Below, in pieces: positions 51,234-60,047 of a stretch of 64,000 nt of DNA (its first letter is position 1; every line of letters begins with the position of its first letter). A program made the position numbers and the translations under genes. The notes beneath the pieces were generated by a model that saw only the letters and a list, made by a program, of their open reading frames with translations, was not told the DNA's origin and ran no database searches. The DNA comes from Suilimivivens sp009774465 (GTDB taxonomy: Bacteria > Bacillota > Clostridia > Lachnospirales > Lachnospiraceae). The DNA lies in the NCBI GenBank assembly GCA_947382645.1, contig CANDAE010000013.1, positions 1 to 64,000 on the forward strand, read 5' to 3'.

Positions 51234-51629
51234 TCAGCATAACGCAGGCATAAATTTTGCGAACAGATAAAGCCCATCCCTTCCTGCTATAACTTCGTGT
51301 GGCACGCCAATGGGGAAAATGGAAATCACTCCTGGTTCGTAAGACAATTCTGTTCCATTGTTCACACATACGCCTGTTCCGGATATGACTTCGTGGGTTT
51401 CTAGCTGTTTCTCGTGAATGTGATTGCCAATCTTCTTATTAGGCGCTATCCTCACAAGATGAAAGCTGAATTGTCCACCTGTCTTTTCAGATGTGATAAT
51501 ATGCTTTAACTCCACTCCCTCAAAAGCAGGATGCTTTGACCACGAAACAGCCTTAAAACATGTCATAGCATCCGGTAAAAGCAGCTTTCCTCCTCCATCA
51601 AATTTTTCAAATAGATTTTTATAATCCAT
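51234..51629 (-). CDS. Cupin-domain protein
   Basis: 131 residues. The metal-binding motif 1 is visible as GNHIHEKQLETHEVISGTG, and motif 2 as IGVPHEVIAG. A small single cupin may bind a ligand for sensing or act as an isomerase. The ATG at 51629 is chosen because AAGGAA lies 9 nt upstream; a GTG three codons earlier is too close to it. Confidence 0.85.
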   Translation of the reverse strand: MDYKNLFEKFDGGGKLLLPDAMTCFKAVSWSKHPAFEGVELKHIITSEKTGGQFSFHLVRIAPNKKIGNHIHEKQLETHEVISGTGVCVNNGTELSYEPGVISIFPIGVPHEVIAGRDGLYLFAKFMPALC

Positions 51630-51774
51630 CCTCTGCACTTCCTTTCAAATTTTTTGACTGTTACTGTCTGCCTGCATCATAGCAAAAAACAAAAAATTTG
51701 AATTGTAAAAAATTGCGGTTTTGTCATACATTCCATCCACTGCATAGCAAATGACATATCTCGCATTATTTCAA

Positions 51775-52257
51775 TCACAACGCAAGTTTCATATAAATTG
51801 ACGTATCCATAGGGCTGTCGTTATAGCATGGAACTTCACAAAACCCCCACTTTTGATACAAATATAATGCACTTTTCAGAAAAGGAAGTGTATCAAGCAG
51901 CATAAAGGAATATCCAATTTCTCCGGCATCTTTCACAATCTGCCCGATCAGCAGATCTCCAAGATGATTTCCTCTGAATCGGGGCCTGACGTAGAGGCGC
52001 TTCATCTCACAATTTTTATCATCAATTTTCTTTAATCCAACACATCCGGCCGGTGTTCCATCACAAAACGCCAAATACAGACGTCCCTTCGGATATCCAT
52101 ATTTGGCTTCCAAATTCCTTAACTCTTCCTCATAATTCTGTATTTCAAGATATTGCTTAAAAGAAGCATCTCCCCGAATCAGCATTTGAGTATATTCAGA
52201 AAACAGCTCCCTGATTTCTTTTTCGTAATTGTAAGCAGGCAGTAAATTAATCTTCAT
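51775..52257 (-). CDS. GNAT-family N-acetyltransferase
   Basis: 160 residues. The acetyl-CoA site is seen as RLYVRPRFRGNHLGDLLIGQ (motif A) followed by LDTLPFLKSALYLYQKWGF (motif B). The acceptor is unknown. The ATG at 52257 follows GGGGGAAGAGG; an earlier ATG in frame is possible but lacks a site. Confidence 0.88.
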   Translation of the reverse strand: MKINLLPAYNYEKEIRELFSEYTQMLIRGDASFKQYLEIQNYEEELRNLEAKYGYPKGRLYLAFCDGTPAGCVGLKKIDDKNCEMKRLYVRPRFRGNHLGDLLIGQIVKDAGEIGYSFMLLDTLPFLKSALYLYQKWGFCEVPCYNDSPMDTSIYMKLAL

Positions 52258-52418
52258 CCTCTTCCCCCGAATAGGCGGTATCTTCTTCCACATCATAGGA
52301 ACAATCCGTAAAAGCAAACCTTCCCGTTTTTCTCTCCTTTATCACCTTAAGCAGCATCCCCTCTTTTCAGTAAAATCAATTATGAAACAAGCAGGGCTTT
52401 CCCGCTCACACCATCTCC

Positions 52419-52970
52419 CTACCCCTTCATCATAGTCAGCACCATCTGGGCAGTTTCCACCAGATTGGTTCCGCTGTCCATGCTGCATTTTTGTATGTAT
52501 TTATGGGCCTCCTCCTCGGTCATATGATTTCGGTTCATCAGTACTTCCTTCGCATCTTTAATCAGCCTGATTTCCTCAGTGCTTCGTTCTTTCGGTTTAC
52601 TTTTTTGTCTGCGCCTTTTCCTCTCTATGGCTCTGGTCATCATATCGACCGTGTTGATCAGATCATGCACTTTAAGAGGCATGGAAAGACACATGATTCC
52701 CCCCTGCACCATACCGCCGCCTATGATATGCTGCGAAGCCATAAGCAGCATTTCAAATCCGGGAGGCATATCCTGATGCAGCTGGGCATAAATCATATCC
52801 GCCAGCTTATACCCGCAAATGATGATACCGTCGTTTAATCCGTCTGCCAGCGCAATCGCCTGGGCGCCGGTAGTACAGGCGCCAGTTACCGAAATCCCGT
52901 TTCTCACCAGAAGATTTTTCAAATTTTTCGCATCTTCCGGTTTGGGAAGGGCAACAATTATACCCGTCAT
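52419..52970 (-). CDS. ANTAR-domain antiterminator with degenerate receiver
   Basis: 183 residues. The N-terminal receiver-like domain (1-120) lacks the phospho-acceptor: where DxxLLDxxMP is expected it reads NDGIIICGYKLAD. The C-terminal ANTAR domain (about 128-182; LIKDAKEVLMNRNHMTEEEA, then IQKCSMDSGTNLVETA) binds paired RNA hairpins to prevent termination. AGGAGG lies 7 nt before the ATG at 52970. It directly follows glnA, so nitrogen control by RNA binding is likely. Confidence 0.88.
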   Translation of the reverse strand: MTGIIVALPKPEDAKNLKNLLVRNGISVTGACTTGAQAIALADGLNDGIIICGYKLADMIYAQLHQDMPPGFEMLLMASQHIIGGGMVQGGIMCLSMPLKVHDLINTVDMMTRAIERKRRRQKSKPKERSTEEIRLIKDAKEVLMNRNHMTEEEAHKYIQKCSMDSGTNLVETAQMVLTMMKG

Positions 52971-53004
52971 CCGCACACCTCCTCATCTTATTTTTCTGCG
53001 TGTA

Positions 53005-54339
53005 CTAATACTGGTTTAAATACTGATTTACTTCCCAGTCGGTAACCTGTGAGGCATAATTTGCCCATTCCTTTTTCTTTGCTTCTATATATTTTGTAGA
53101 CACATGTCTGCCTAATACATCTCTGATCAGTTCATCCTTTTCCAGTTCATTTACTGCCTGAATCAAGGTGCCCGGAATAGCTTCAATACCCAGCTTTTTC
53201 TTTTCCTCCTCGGACAGGGCAAAAATGTTTAAATCCACGCTTGCGGGAGGCTCAATCTGATTCACGATGCCATCAAGCCCCGCCCGCAGGCACACAGCCA
53301 GTGCCAGGTAGGGATTGGCAGAGGGATCAGGACAGCGCAGCTCAATTCTCGTGCCCGCACCTCTTGACGCTGGAATACGGATCAACGGGCTTCTGTTGGT
53401 AGAACTCCATGCAATATACACCGGCGCCTCATACCCCGGCACCAGACGCTTATAGGAATTAACCAGAGGATTGGTAATGGCTGTCATTCCTTTCATATGC
53501 TTCATAATGCCGCCAATAAAATAGTAAGCAGCTTTGCTTAGTCCCAATTCATCCCCGGGATCATTGAAAATATTTTTTCCATCTTTAGACAAAGACATAT
53601 TGATATGCATACCGGAACCATTTACACCAAATTTGGGCTTAGGCATAAAGGTTGCATGGAGGCCATGTCTTTTGGCAATGGTTTTTACCGCCAGTTTAAA
53701 AGTCATAATGTTGTCCGCTGTTGCCAGCGCTTCGTCATACTGAAAATCAATTTCATGCTGAGCCGGCGCCACTTCATGATGAGAAGCTTCCACAATAAAT
53801 CCCATATCCTCTAAGGTAAGCACCATATCCCTTCTTGCATTCTCTCCCAAATCCAAAGGCCCCAGGTCAAAGTAACCTGCCTTTTCATGGGTGAGAGTGG
53901 TCGGCATTCCATTTTCGTCTGTATGAAACAGGAAAAACTCACACTCCGGCCCCACCTCAAAGCGATACCCCAAATCTTCCGCCTCCTTAATGGCCCGCTT
54001 TAAAATATATCTGGGATCTCCCTCAAAAGGCATTCCACTCGGGCGGTAAACATCGCAAATCAGCCTTGCCACCTTTCCCTGCTGGGGACGCCAGGGAAAA
54101 ATCTCCAGAGTATTTAAATCCGGATATAAATACATATCCGATTCCTCAATCCTTACAAATCCTTCGATAGAAGAACCGTCAAACATACATTCATTATTTA
54201 AAGCTTTCTCAAGCTGGCTGGCTGTGATGGCCACATTCTTAAGACTGCCAAACAGATCTGTAAACTGCAGCCTGATAAATTCCACATCCTCATCCTTTAC
54301 CAGTTCCATAATATCTTTCTTTGAATAATTTTTTCTCAT
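53005..54339 (-). CDS. glnA: Glutamine synthetase, type I
   Basis: 444 residues. FDGSSIEGFVRIEESDMYLY, EVGPECEFFLF, NGSGMHINMS, and SRGAGTRIELRCPDPSANPY are the GSI active-site signatures. The length fits the alpha subgroup of Firmicutes. It joins ammonia to glutamate. It is the first gene of the glnA-ANTAR pair (34-bp gap). The mobile palindrome at 54470-54737 lies between it and the divergent gene upstream, so its promoter is within 54340-54469. Confidence 0.96.
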   Translation of the reverse strand: MRKNYSKKDIMELVKDEDVEFIRLQFTDLFGSLKNVAITASQLEKALNNECMFDGSSIEGFVRIEESDMYLYPDLNTLEIFPWRPQQGKVARLICDVYRPSGMPFEGDPRYILKRAIKEAEDLGYRFEVGPECEFFLFHTDENGMPTTLTHEKAGYFDLGPLDLGENARRDMVLTLEDMGFIVEASHHEVAPAQHEIDFQYDEALATADNIMTFKLAVKTIAKRHGLHATFMPKPKFGVNGSGMHINMSLSKDGKNIFNDPGDELGLSKAAYYFIGGIMKHMKGMTAITNPLVNSYKRLVPGYEAPVYIAWSSTNRSPLIRIPASRGAGTRIELRCPDPSANPYLALAVCLRAGLDGIVNQIEPPASVDLNIFALSEEEKKKLGIEAIPGTLIQAVNELEKDELIRDVLGRHVSTKYIEAKKKEWANYASQVTDWEVNQYLNQY

Positions 54340-54469
54340 AACATTTTTCCTTTCTCATACGATAAAAGGCCTTCCTATCCCAGCCGCCAGTCATGCCCGC
54401 TGTCATAAGAACGCCTTTGTTCTGTATCAGAATAACAATCTTTCTGCCTCTTTGTCAATACTAATTTAT

Positions 54470-54737
54470 CACGGAAATCAATTTTCAGAATTTGGTAAAA
54501 TATACGTATGCCATTGGAGAGGGTGTTATTCTGAAATATTTCTTAAGGAACCCTTACAAAAACGTCAGTGGTTAGCGAGGTTAAGAGTTGCAAGCAACTC
54601 ACAAGTTGCAGGCAGCTCTCGAGCTTAGCACTGTTACGTTTTTGTAGAGCGAAAGCGTGGTGACGAAAAAATATTTCAGAATAACACCCTCTCCAGCACT
54701 ACGTATACTCCCAGATTCTGAAAATTGATTTCCGTGA
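54470..54737. mobile_element. Palindromic non-coding mobile element, copy M1
   Basis: 268 bp bounded by CACGGAAATC and GATTTCCGTG. The arms pair in three blocks: the ends; GAGGGTGTTATTCTGAAAT with its complement (54518-54541/54671-54694); and ACAAAAACGT..CAGTG with CACTG..ACGTTTTTGT. The centre has two 18-nt units, the first a perfect hairpin GAGTTGC-AA-GCAACTC. An exact 10-bp direct repeat ACTAATTTAT (54460-54469, 54738-54747) abuts both ends, as a target-site duplication would. No protein is encoded. Confidence 0.8.
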
Positions 54738-54809
54738 CTAATTTATAATAATGCATAAATCCCCGACTCCAATAATACTATAGTAAAAAGAATGTAACGG
54801 GGAAATCCT

Positions 54810-55292
54810 ATGAGCTCCAAAACCAAAATCGTTGTACTTCATCTGAAAGAATTAATATATACCGGTATCTTTGCTGTACTGGGGATATTATTTATCATTC
54901 TCCTGATCATTATGTTTGTACCCAAAAATAAGGAAGAAAATAATGCTGTGGAAACCCCTGCTGCTACATATGTTCCCGGCATATATACCACTTCTCTTAT
55001 TTTAAATGATAATGCGGTGGATGTGGAAGTCACTGTGGATGAAACCAATATTAATGACATCCGCATTGTAAATCTGGATGAAGCTGTTGCCACTATGTTT
55101 CCGCTTTTAGAGCCTTCCTTTGACGATCTTGCCAATCAGATCATAAAGAATCAGTCATTGGATAATATTACTTATGCAGATGACAATAAATATACCTCAA
55201 TGGTGCTTTTAAATGCCATCAAAACTTCCCTTGCAAAAGCGGCGGCTCCCTCACCTTCTCCTGCTTCTTCCGCTTCTCCCTCGCCCAAATAA
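54810..55292 (+). CDS. Membrane-anchored hypothetical protein (FMN_bind-like)
   Basis: 160 residues. One membrane helix (about 15-37) is followed by an outer domain with YVPGIYTTSLILNDNAVDVE and VTVDETNINDIRIVNLDEAV, whose strand pattern resembles FMN_bind domains, but the Thr flavin-attachment motif is not evident. The tail is Pro/Ser-rich. GGGG lies about 9 nt before the ATG. No specific function. Confidence 0.7.
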   Translation: MSSKTKIVVLHLKELIYTGIFAVLGILFIILLIIMFVPKNKEENNAVETPAATYVPGIYTTSLILNDNAVDVEVTVDETNINDIRIVNLDEAVATMFPLLEPSFDDLANQIIKNQSLDNITYADDNKYTSMVLLNAIKTSLAKAAAPSPSPASSASPSPK

Positions 55293-55314
55293 GCAGGTCA
55301 TGGCATAATACAAA

Positions 55315-55344
55315 ACGGGCAGTTCGCTTTTGCGGGCTGCCCGT
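55315..55344. terminator. Hairpin between convergent genes
   Basis: ACGGGCAG / CTGCCCGT stem with a 14-nt loop between the plus-strand membrane-protein gene and nadE. Confidence 0.6.
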
Positions 55345-55384
55345 ATCAACACAAAACACCTGTTTATTTATCCTCTATAACAGT

Positions 55385-57301
55385 TCACATTTCCTCCACC
55401 TGTTCCAGCCATATCCGCACACAGGCGTCAGAAGGCATACGCAAATCTCCTCTTGGAGATACCGCCACACTTCCCACCTTTGGACCATCCGGCAGACAGG
55501 AACGTTTAAACTGCTGTGCAAAAAATCTTCTGTAAAAGACCTTCATCCATTTTTTAATCTCTTCCTTTTCATACTGCCCTTTAAAGGACTGCTCAGCTAT
55601 GCGGAAAATTTTAGCCGGCTCAAATCCACATCTTAACATGTAATATAAGAAAAAGTCATGAAGCTCGTAAGGCCCCACCAAATCCTCTGTTTTCTGTGAT
55701 ATTTTTCCATCCTGGGGAGGCAGAAGCTCCGGGCTTACCGGGGTAGCAAGCACATCCGACAAAATGCGCTTTAAGGAATCTTTTCCACAGGTATCCGCAT
55801 AATACTGCACCAGATGGCGCACCAGAGTTTTGGGGACTCCTGCGTTTACCCCGTACATGGACATATGGTCTCCATTATAAGTTGCCCAGCCCAGCGCAAG
55901 CTCGGACATATCTCCGGTGCCGATTACCATTCCATTTTCCCTGTTGGCTATATCCATAAGAACCTGCGTCCGTTCTCTTGCCTGACTGTTTTCGTAGGTC
56001 ACATCATGGCAGTCCGGATTTTGGCCGATATCCTGAAAATGCGTCGTAACCGCTTCCTTTATATTGACCTCCTCCAGCGTCGTACCCAATTCTTCCGCCA
56101 GATGGCAGGCATTGTCATAAGTTCTGTCCGTGGTGCCGAAGCAGGGCATTGTGACAGCAAGGATATTTTTCCTGTCTATTTTCAGCATGTCAAAGGTTCT
56201 GACTGCAACTAAGAGAGCAAGCGTGGAATCCAGCCCGCCGGAAATTCCAATCACTGCCTTCCTGCATCCGGTATGGGCAAATCTTGTTTTCAGCCCCACA
56301 GACTGAATAGATAAAATTTCCTCACAGCGCCTTGTTCTTTCCTGTAAATCACCGGGCACAAAGGGCATACAGGGAAAAGTTCTGGTAAGAACTGTCTCTT
56401 CTTCCTTTAAGCCAAAAGGAATTACAAGATATCCTTCCCTTTCTCTTTTCCCGCAGGCAAAGGTATTCATTCTTCTGCGTTCCATACGCAGCCTGTTTAT
56501 ATCTATTTCCCCATATAAAATCTGACTTTCAAACTTCTTGCTCTGGGCAAGGATGGTTCCATTTTCCGCAATAATATCATGACCGCCGAAAACCAGATCC
56601 TGAGTGGATTCTCCTTCCCCGCTGCTGCAGTACACATAACCTGCAATCAATTTTGCACTGGAGGATTTCACCAGCATTTCCCGGTAAACATCTTTGCCGA
56701 TGGTTTCATTGGAAGCAGACAGATTTACCATAAGCACAGCCCCTGCCAGCGCGTGGGAAATTCCCGGTGCATCCGGCACCCAGATATCCTCACAGATTTC
56801 ACAGCCTGTTAAAAGACCTTCCATTCCTTCCGCCTGTAATAGAATATTGGTTCCAAATGGAATCTCCTTTCCCTCAAAAAGAAAAACTTCCGCTTTTTTA
56901 TTTCCCGCCTGAAAATGCCTTGTTTCATAAAATTCCCCGTAAGAAGGAATAAAGGTTTTGGGAATAAAGCAGCAAATCTCTCCGTTATGAACTGCCGCCG
57001 CCACATTGTAAAGCTTTCCGTCCCGTTCCAGAGGAAGGCCCACAAACACAAGAGCGTCCTTTCCTTTGGTCGCTTTGGCCACTCTGATCAGCTGCTCTTT
57101 GCAGGAAGCAAGAAGTCTTTCCTGCAAAAACAGATCCCCACAGGTATACCCGCTGATGCAAAGCTCCGGAAATACAATGATTTTAGCGCCTTCTTCTGCC
57201 GCCTCTTCGATTCCTGCACAAATCTGATCCGTATTATAAATGGTATCCGCCACTTTCATCTTAGGCGTCACTGCCGCTACCTTGATAAATCCATGCTTCA
57301 T
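55385..57301 (-). CDS. nadE: Glutamine-dependent NAD(+) synthetase
   Basis: 638 residues. An N-terminal nitrilase-type glutaminase (1-290) has Glu in VFPELCISGYTCGDLF, Lys in PKTFIPSYGEFYE and Cys in GCEICEDIW. The C-terminal NAD synthase has the P-loop GISGGLDSTLALLV and DMSELALGWATYNGDHMSMY. It makes NAD from deamido-NAD using glutamine ammonia, which fits the nearby glnA only loosely. Confidence 0.95.
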   Translation of the reverse strand: MKHGFIKVAAVTPKMKVADTIYNTDQICAGIEEAAEEGAKIIVFPELCISGYTCGDLFLQERLLASCKEQLIRVAKATKGKDALVFVGLPLERDGKLYNVAAAVHNGEICCFIPKTFIPSYGEFYETRHFQAGNKKAEVFLFEGKEIPFGTNILLQAEGMEGLLTGCEICEDIWVPDAPGISHALAGAVLMVNLSASNETIGKDVYREMLVKSSSAKLIAGYVYCSSGEGESTQDLVFGGHDIIAENGTILAQSKKFESQILYGEIDINRLRMERRRMNTFACGKREREGYLVIPFGLKEEETVLTRTFPCMPFVPGDLQERTRRCEEILSIQSVGLKTRFAHTGCRKAVIGISGGLDSTLALLVAVRTFDMLKIDRKNILAVTMPCFGTTDRTYDNACHLAEELGTTLEEVNIKEAVTTHFQDIGQNPDCHDVTYENSQARERTQVLMDIANRENGMVIGTGDMSELALGWATYNGDHMSMYGVNAGVPKTLVRHLVQYYADTCGKDSLKRILSDVLATPVSPELLPPQDGKISQKTEDLVGPYELHDFFLYYMLRCGFEPAKIFRIAEQSFKGQYEKEEIKKWMKVFYRRFFAQQFKRSCLPDGPKVGSVAVSPRGDLRMPSDACVRIWLEQVEEM

Positions 57302-57323
57302 AAAATCATCACGCCTTTCCAGG

Positions 57324-58205
57324 TTACTTGCTGCATTTTTTCAAAAGCGCTTTCAATTCCTCTACCGAAAAACTATAGGAAGTATTGCAGAAATGACAAT
57401 TCACCTCTATAGGCTTATTCTCGGAAATCATTTCACCAATTTCCTTTTTCCCAATACTGATAATTGCCTTTTCCACCCTTTTTTTATCACAGTTACAATA
57501 AAAGCGGGCGGGTATGGTATCCGTAATTTCCACATCCATCCCCTTAAGGACAAGATTCAGCATCTCTTCCGGCGTTTTTCCCTGATTCAGCACCGTAGTG
57601 ACAGAAGAAAATTCCGCCAGATTCTGTTCCAGCTTTGAAATTACTGTATCTTCCGTAAAAGGCAGCAGTTGTATGATAAATCCGCCTGCCTGCTTTACCG
57701 TATTGTCTTTTTCCATTAAAACACCAAGCCCCACGCTGGAGGGCACCTGCTCGGAGGTTGCAAAATAATACGTAAGGTCTTCCGCAATTTCCCCTGTCTG
57801 TAAGGTAGTCTGCCCCACATAAGGCTCTTTTAATCCCATATCCTTGATTACCCGAAGCATTCCCTTTCCTACCGCCCCGCCTACATCCAGCTTGCCGGCA
57901 GCGCTTGGAGGAAGCATCACCTGGGGCTCTATGGCATACCCCTTCACATTTCCCTGACTGTCTGCAGTCACTGTCATTCCTTTTAAAGGACCGTCTCCAC
58001 TGACCTGAAGAGTCAATAAGTCTTTTTCTCCTTTTAAGGTAGTTCCCATCATCACGCCGCCGGTTAAAAGACGCCCTAAAGCTGCTGTTGCCACCGGACT
58101 GGCATCGTGTGCTGCTCTTGCCGCCTCCACCAGATCTTTCGTAGTTGCCGCAAAAGCTCTGATCTGGGCGTTTGCGGCTGTTGCCCTGACAATATAATCC
58201 GCCAT
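57324..58205 (-). CDS. hslO: Redox-regulated chaperone Hsp33
   Basis: 293 residues. DASPVATAALGRLLTGGVMM is the family opening. The zinc-binding redox switch is CNC and CHFC in the last third. Oxidation releases zinc and turns on holdase activity. It lies 22 bp after the methyltransferase gene's product region on the same strand and directly upstream of nadE. Confidence 0.94.
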   Translation of the reverse strand: MADYIVRATAANAQIRAFAATTKDLVEAARAAHDASPVATAALGRLLTGGVMMGTTLKGEKDLLTLQVSGDGPLKGMTVTADSQGNVKGYAIEPQVMLPPSAAGKLDVGGAVGKGMLRVIKDMGLKEPYVGQTTLQTGEIAEDLTYYFATSEQVPSSVGLGVLMEKDNTVKQAGGFIIQLLPFTEDTVISKLEQNLAEFSSVTTVLNQGKTPEEMLNLVLKGMDVEITDTIPARFYCNCDKKRVEKAIISIGKKEIGEMISENKPIEVNCHFCNTSYSFSVEELKALLKKCSK

Positions 58206-58270
58206 TTAAAATTTCCAAACCTTTCTATAGTCAAAATACCGCGCCCCATAACAAAATAATTAAACAGGCG

Positions 58271-59110
58271 CTATTTTTTCCGCTCTTTCAGACATTCCCT
58301 TGCCAGCACATAAATACGCTGGCTTTCTTTAGCAGGCGCCTTATGAGTATCTGCATCCAGCGTGAACAGCAATTCCATCCCTGCTTTTTTTACAAAGCCT
58401 TCCATCTCTTCAAGGGTATAGCCTCTTTGAAAATGGGTTTCCGTAAACCGCCGGAACAAATCCCCTTCCGGCTCTTTTACAAAAACAGTCAGATCATACT
58501 CATTGATTCTCTCTTCCTCATGATAAAAGTTTTCCCATATAAAACTGCATTCATCCCTGTTTTCCGCTATCGTGGCATCCCCAATCACCTGCTGGTATTT
58601 GTAAAGGGTATTAAAGTCAAAAATAAAAAGCCCGCCCGGGTACAGGTAATTGTTTACCAGTTTAAATACCTCTTCCACCTCATCATCTTCCAAAAGATAA
58701 TTAATGGAGTCACAGACACTGATCACCGTCCCCACAGTGCTGTACAAATCCAGTTCCCGCATATCCTGACAAAGGTATAAAATTTCACTGCCTGAACTTT
58801 CCCGTTTGGCAAAGGCAGCATTCAGCATATCCTCAGAACGGTCCACACCCACCATGTCAAAACCTTTTTGATACAAAAGCTCTGTCAGGGTGCCTGTTCC
58901 GCATCCCAAATCCAGTACCAGATTTTTCTCGGAATTTAAAATTTCTTCCTGTATGGAACCGCTGACGCTGTTTGCTTCCTCTGCATCCTGCCTTTTTTCT
59001 GATATTCCGTATTTTTCAATTAAGTCCGTCAGAAAATCCGCCCATTCCTGATAGGGCGTATTATCCATAAAAGTGTCATACACTCCCGCAAAATCCGTAT
59101 AAGCTTCCAA
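58271..59110 (-). CDS. Class I SAM-dependent methyltransferase
   Basis: 279 residues. YDTFMDNTPYQEWADFL opens the family; motif I is LVLDLGCGTGTLTELL, then GVDRSEDML and SVCDSINYLLEDDEV. The substrate is unknown. Start ATG at 59110, 2 bp after the DUF368 gene's stop, so it is coupled to it. Confidence 0.87.
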   Translation of the reverse strand: MEAYTDFAGVYDTFMDNTPYQEWADFLTDLIEKYGISEKRQDAEEANSVSGSIQEEILNSEKNLVLDLGCGTGTLTELLYQKGFDMVGVDRSEDMLNAAFAKRESSGSEILYLCQDMRELDLYSTVGTVISVCDSINYLLEDDEVEEVFKLVNNYLYPGGLFIFDFNTLYKYQQVIGDATIAENRDECSFIWENFYHEEERINEYDLTVFVKEPEGDLFRRFTETHFQRGYTLEEMEGFVKKAGMELLFTLDADTHKAPAKESQRIYVLARECLKERKK

Positions 59111-59111
59111 T

Positions 59112-59957
59112 TTATTCTCCCAGCTTCATAGCAATCACAAATCCAGCTGCAAAAGTAACAACGCTGACCAGTACGCTTAACACAGTAATGGTTCCCACAT
59201 CTCCCAGCAAAAAGATAGCGAAGGGAGAAGCCACAATCAGTCCAATAATCGCCCAATAGGCCTGTACAGGGAACTTTTCAAAGATAAATTCTATCACCTT
59301 TGCAATTAAAATAACGCCCACAATAATTCCCAGCCCCATAGGAACTAAAATGCCGCATCCCTGTAAAATTCCGTTTATGTCAAAAGCAGCCAGTGCGGTG
59401 ACAAAATTTTTAATTGCCGCCACGATTGGATTATAATATCCCATAAGCAGCAGCATCATGGAACCGCTGACACCGGGAATCACCATAGTTGCGGAAGCAA
59501 TCACCCCAACTACAAACAATTTGATTACTGACCAGAGGCTGAAAGAAAGATCTGCCGCCGCACCTTCTTTTTCCCCTATGGCAGCCATTCCCACCACCAC
59601 TACAAAAAACACTAAAAATGGAATTATATAACTGGCCTTGATTCCTTTTCCCTTCACCTTTTTAATCACAGCCGGAAGTCCGCCTACAATCAAACCAATG
59701 AACAGACAGTTGGTCTGCAGAGGGAAATTTGCAAAGGCCGGCTCAATGATAAAAGATAGTCCTACCAGCGCAATCCCCATTCCCAGAAAGATTGGAATCA
59801 AAAACTTCATGCTCTCCTTAAACTCTTTCAATAAGTGAGTTACACTGTGAATCAGCTTGTCGTAAATTCCCATGGAAACCGCCATAGTTCCTCCGCTGAC
59901 GCCGGGAATAATGTTGGCAATTCCCATTACCATTCCTTTTAAAAGATTTTTAATCAT
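59112..59957 (-). CDS. DUF368 membrane protein
   Basis: 281 residues, about eight membrane segments. GMANIIPGVSGGTMAVSMG-like opening and the later MVIPGVSGSMMLLLMG are the two family repeats; such proteins are proposed polyprenyl-phosphate flippases or transporters. The start is the ATG at 59957 (MIKNLLKGM). The frame remains open upstream through a dispersed repeat (59960-60035), which could add 19 residues but has no near ribosome site. Confidence 0.88.
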   Translation of the reverse strand: MIKNLLKGMVMGIANIIPGVSGGTMAVSMGIYDKLIHSVTHLLKEFKESMKFLIPIFLGMGIALVGLSFIIEPAFANFPLQTNCLFIGLIVGGLPAVIKKVKGKGIKASYIIPFLVFFVVVVGMAAIGEKEGAAADLSFSLWSVIKLFVVGVIASATMVIPGVSGSMMLLLMGYYNPIVAAIKNFVTALAAFDINGILQGCGILVPMGLGIIVGVILIAKVIEFIFEKFPVQAYWAIIGLIVASPFAIFLLGDVGTITVLSVLVSVVTFAAGFVIAMKLGE

Positions 59958-59959
59958 TT

Positions 59960-60035
59960 TTATACCCATCTGCGCGTTGCGGCGCGCATATAAATCAACA
60001 GGTTGAATACGCATTTTTTATTCAACCTTTCCTCC
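59960..60035 (-). repeat. Hairpin-chain leader repeat, partial copy B
   Basis: On the minus strand this matches the first 75 bp of 36340-36546 with six substitutions and one 1-bp indel. It has the hairpin GGTTGAATA / TATTCAACC and then the GCGCG stem. It ends directly at the DUF368 start codon. Both copies leave open an in-frame stretch beginning MRIQP. Confidence 0.75.
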
Positions 60036-60047
60036 ATTTCAAAGCAT

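Noticed and set aside
54340..54470. Riboswitch or T-box before glnA
   Set aside because: No conserved T-box or known riboswitch core was recognised. An ANTAR target is possible but was not identified with confidence.
57544..58218. Long minus-strand frame overlapping hslO
   Set aside because: It is a Gly/Arg-rich shifted reading of hslO. The hslO frame has the full Hsp33 motifs.
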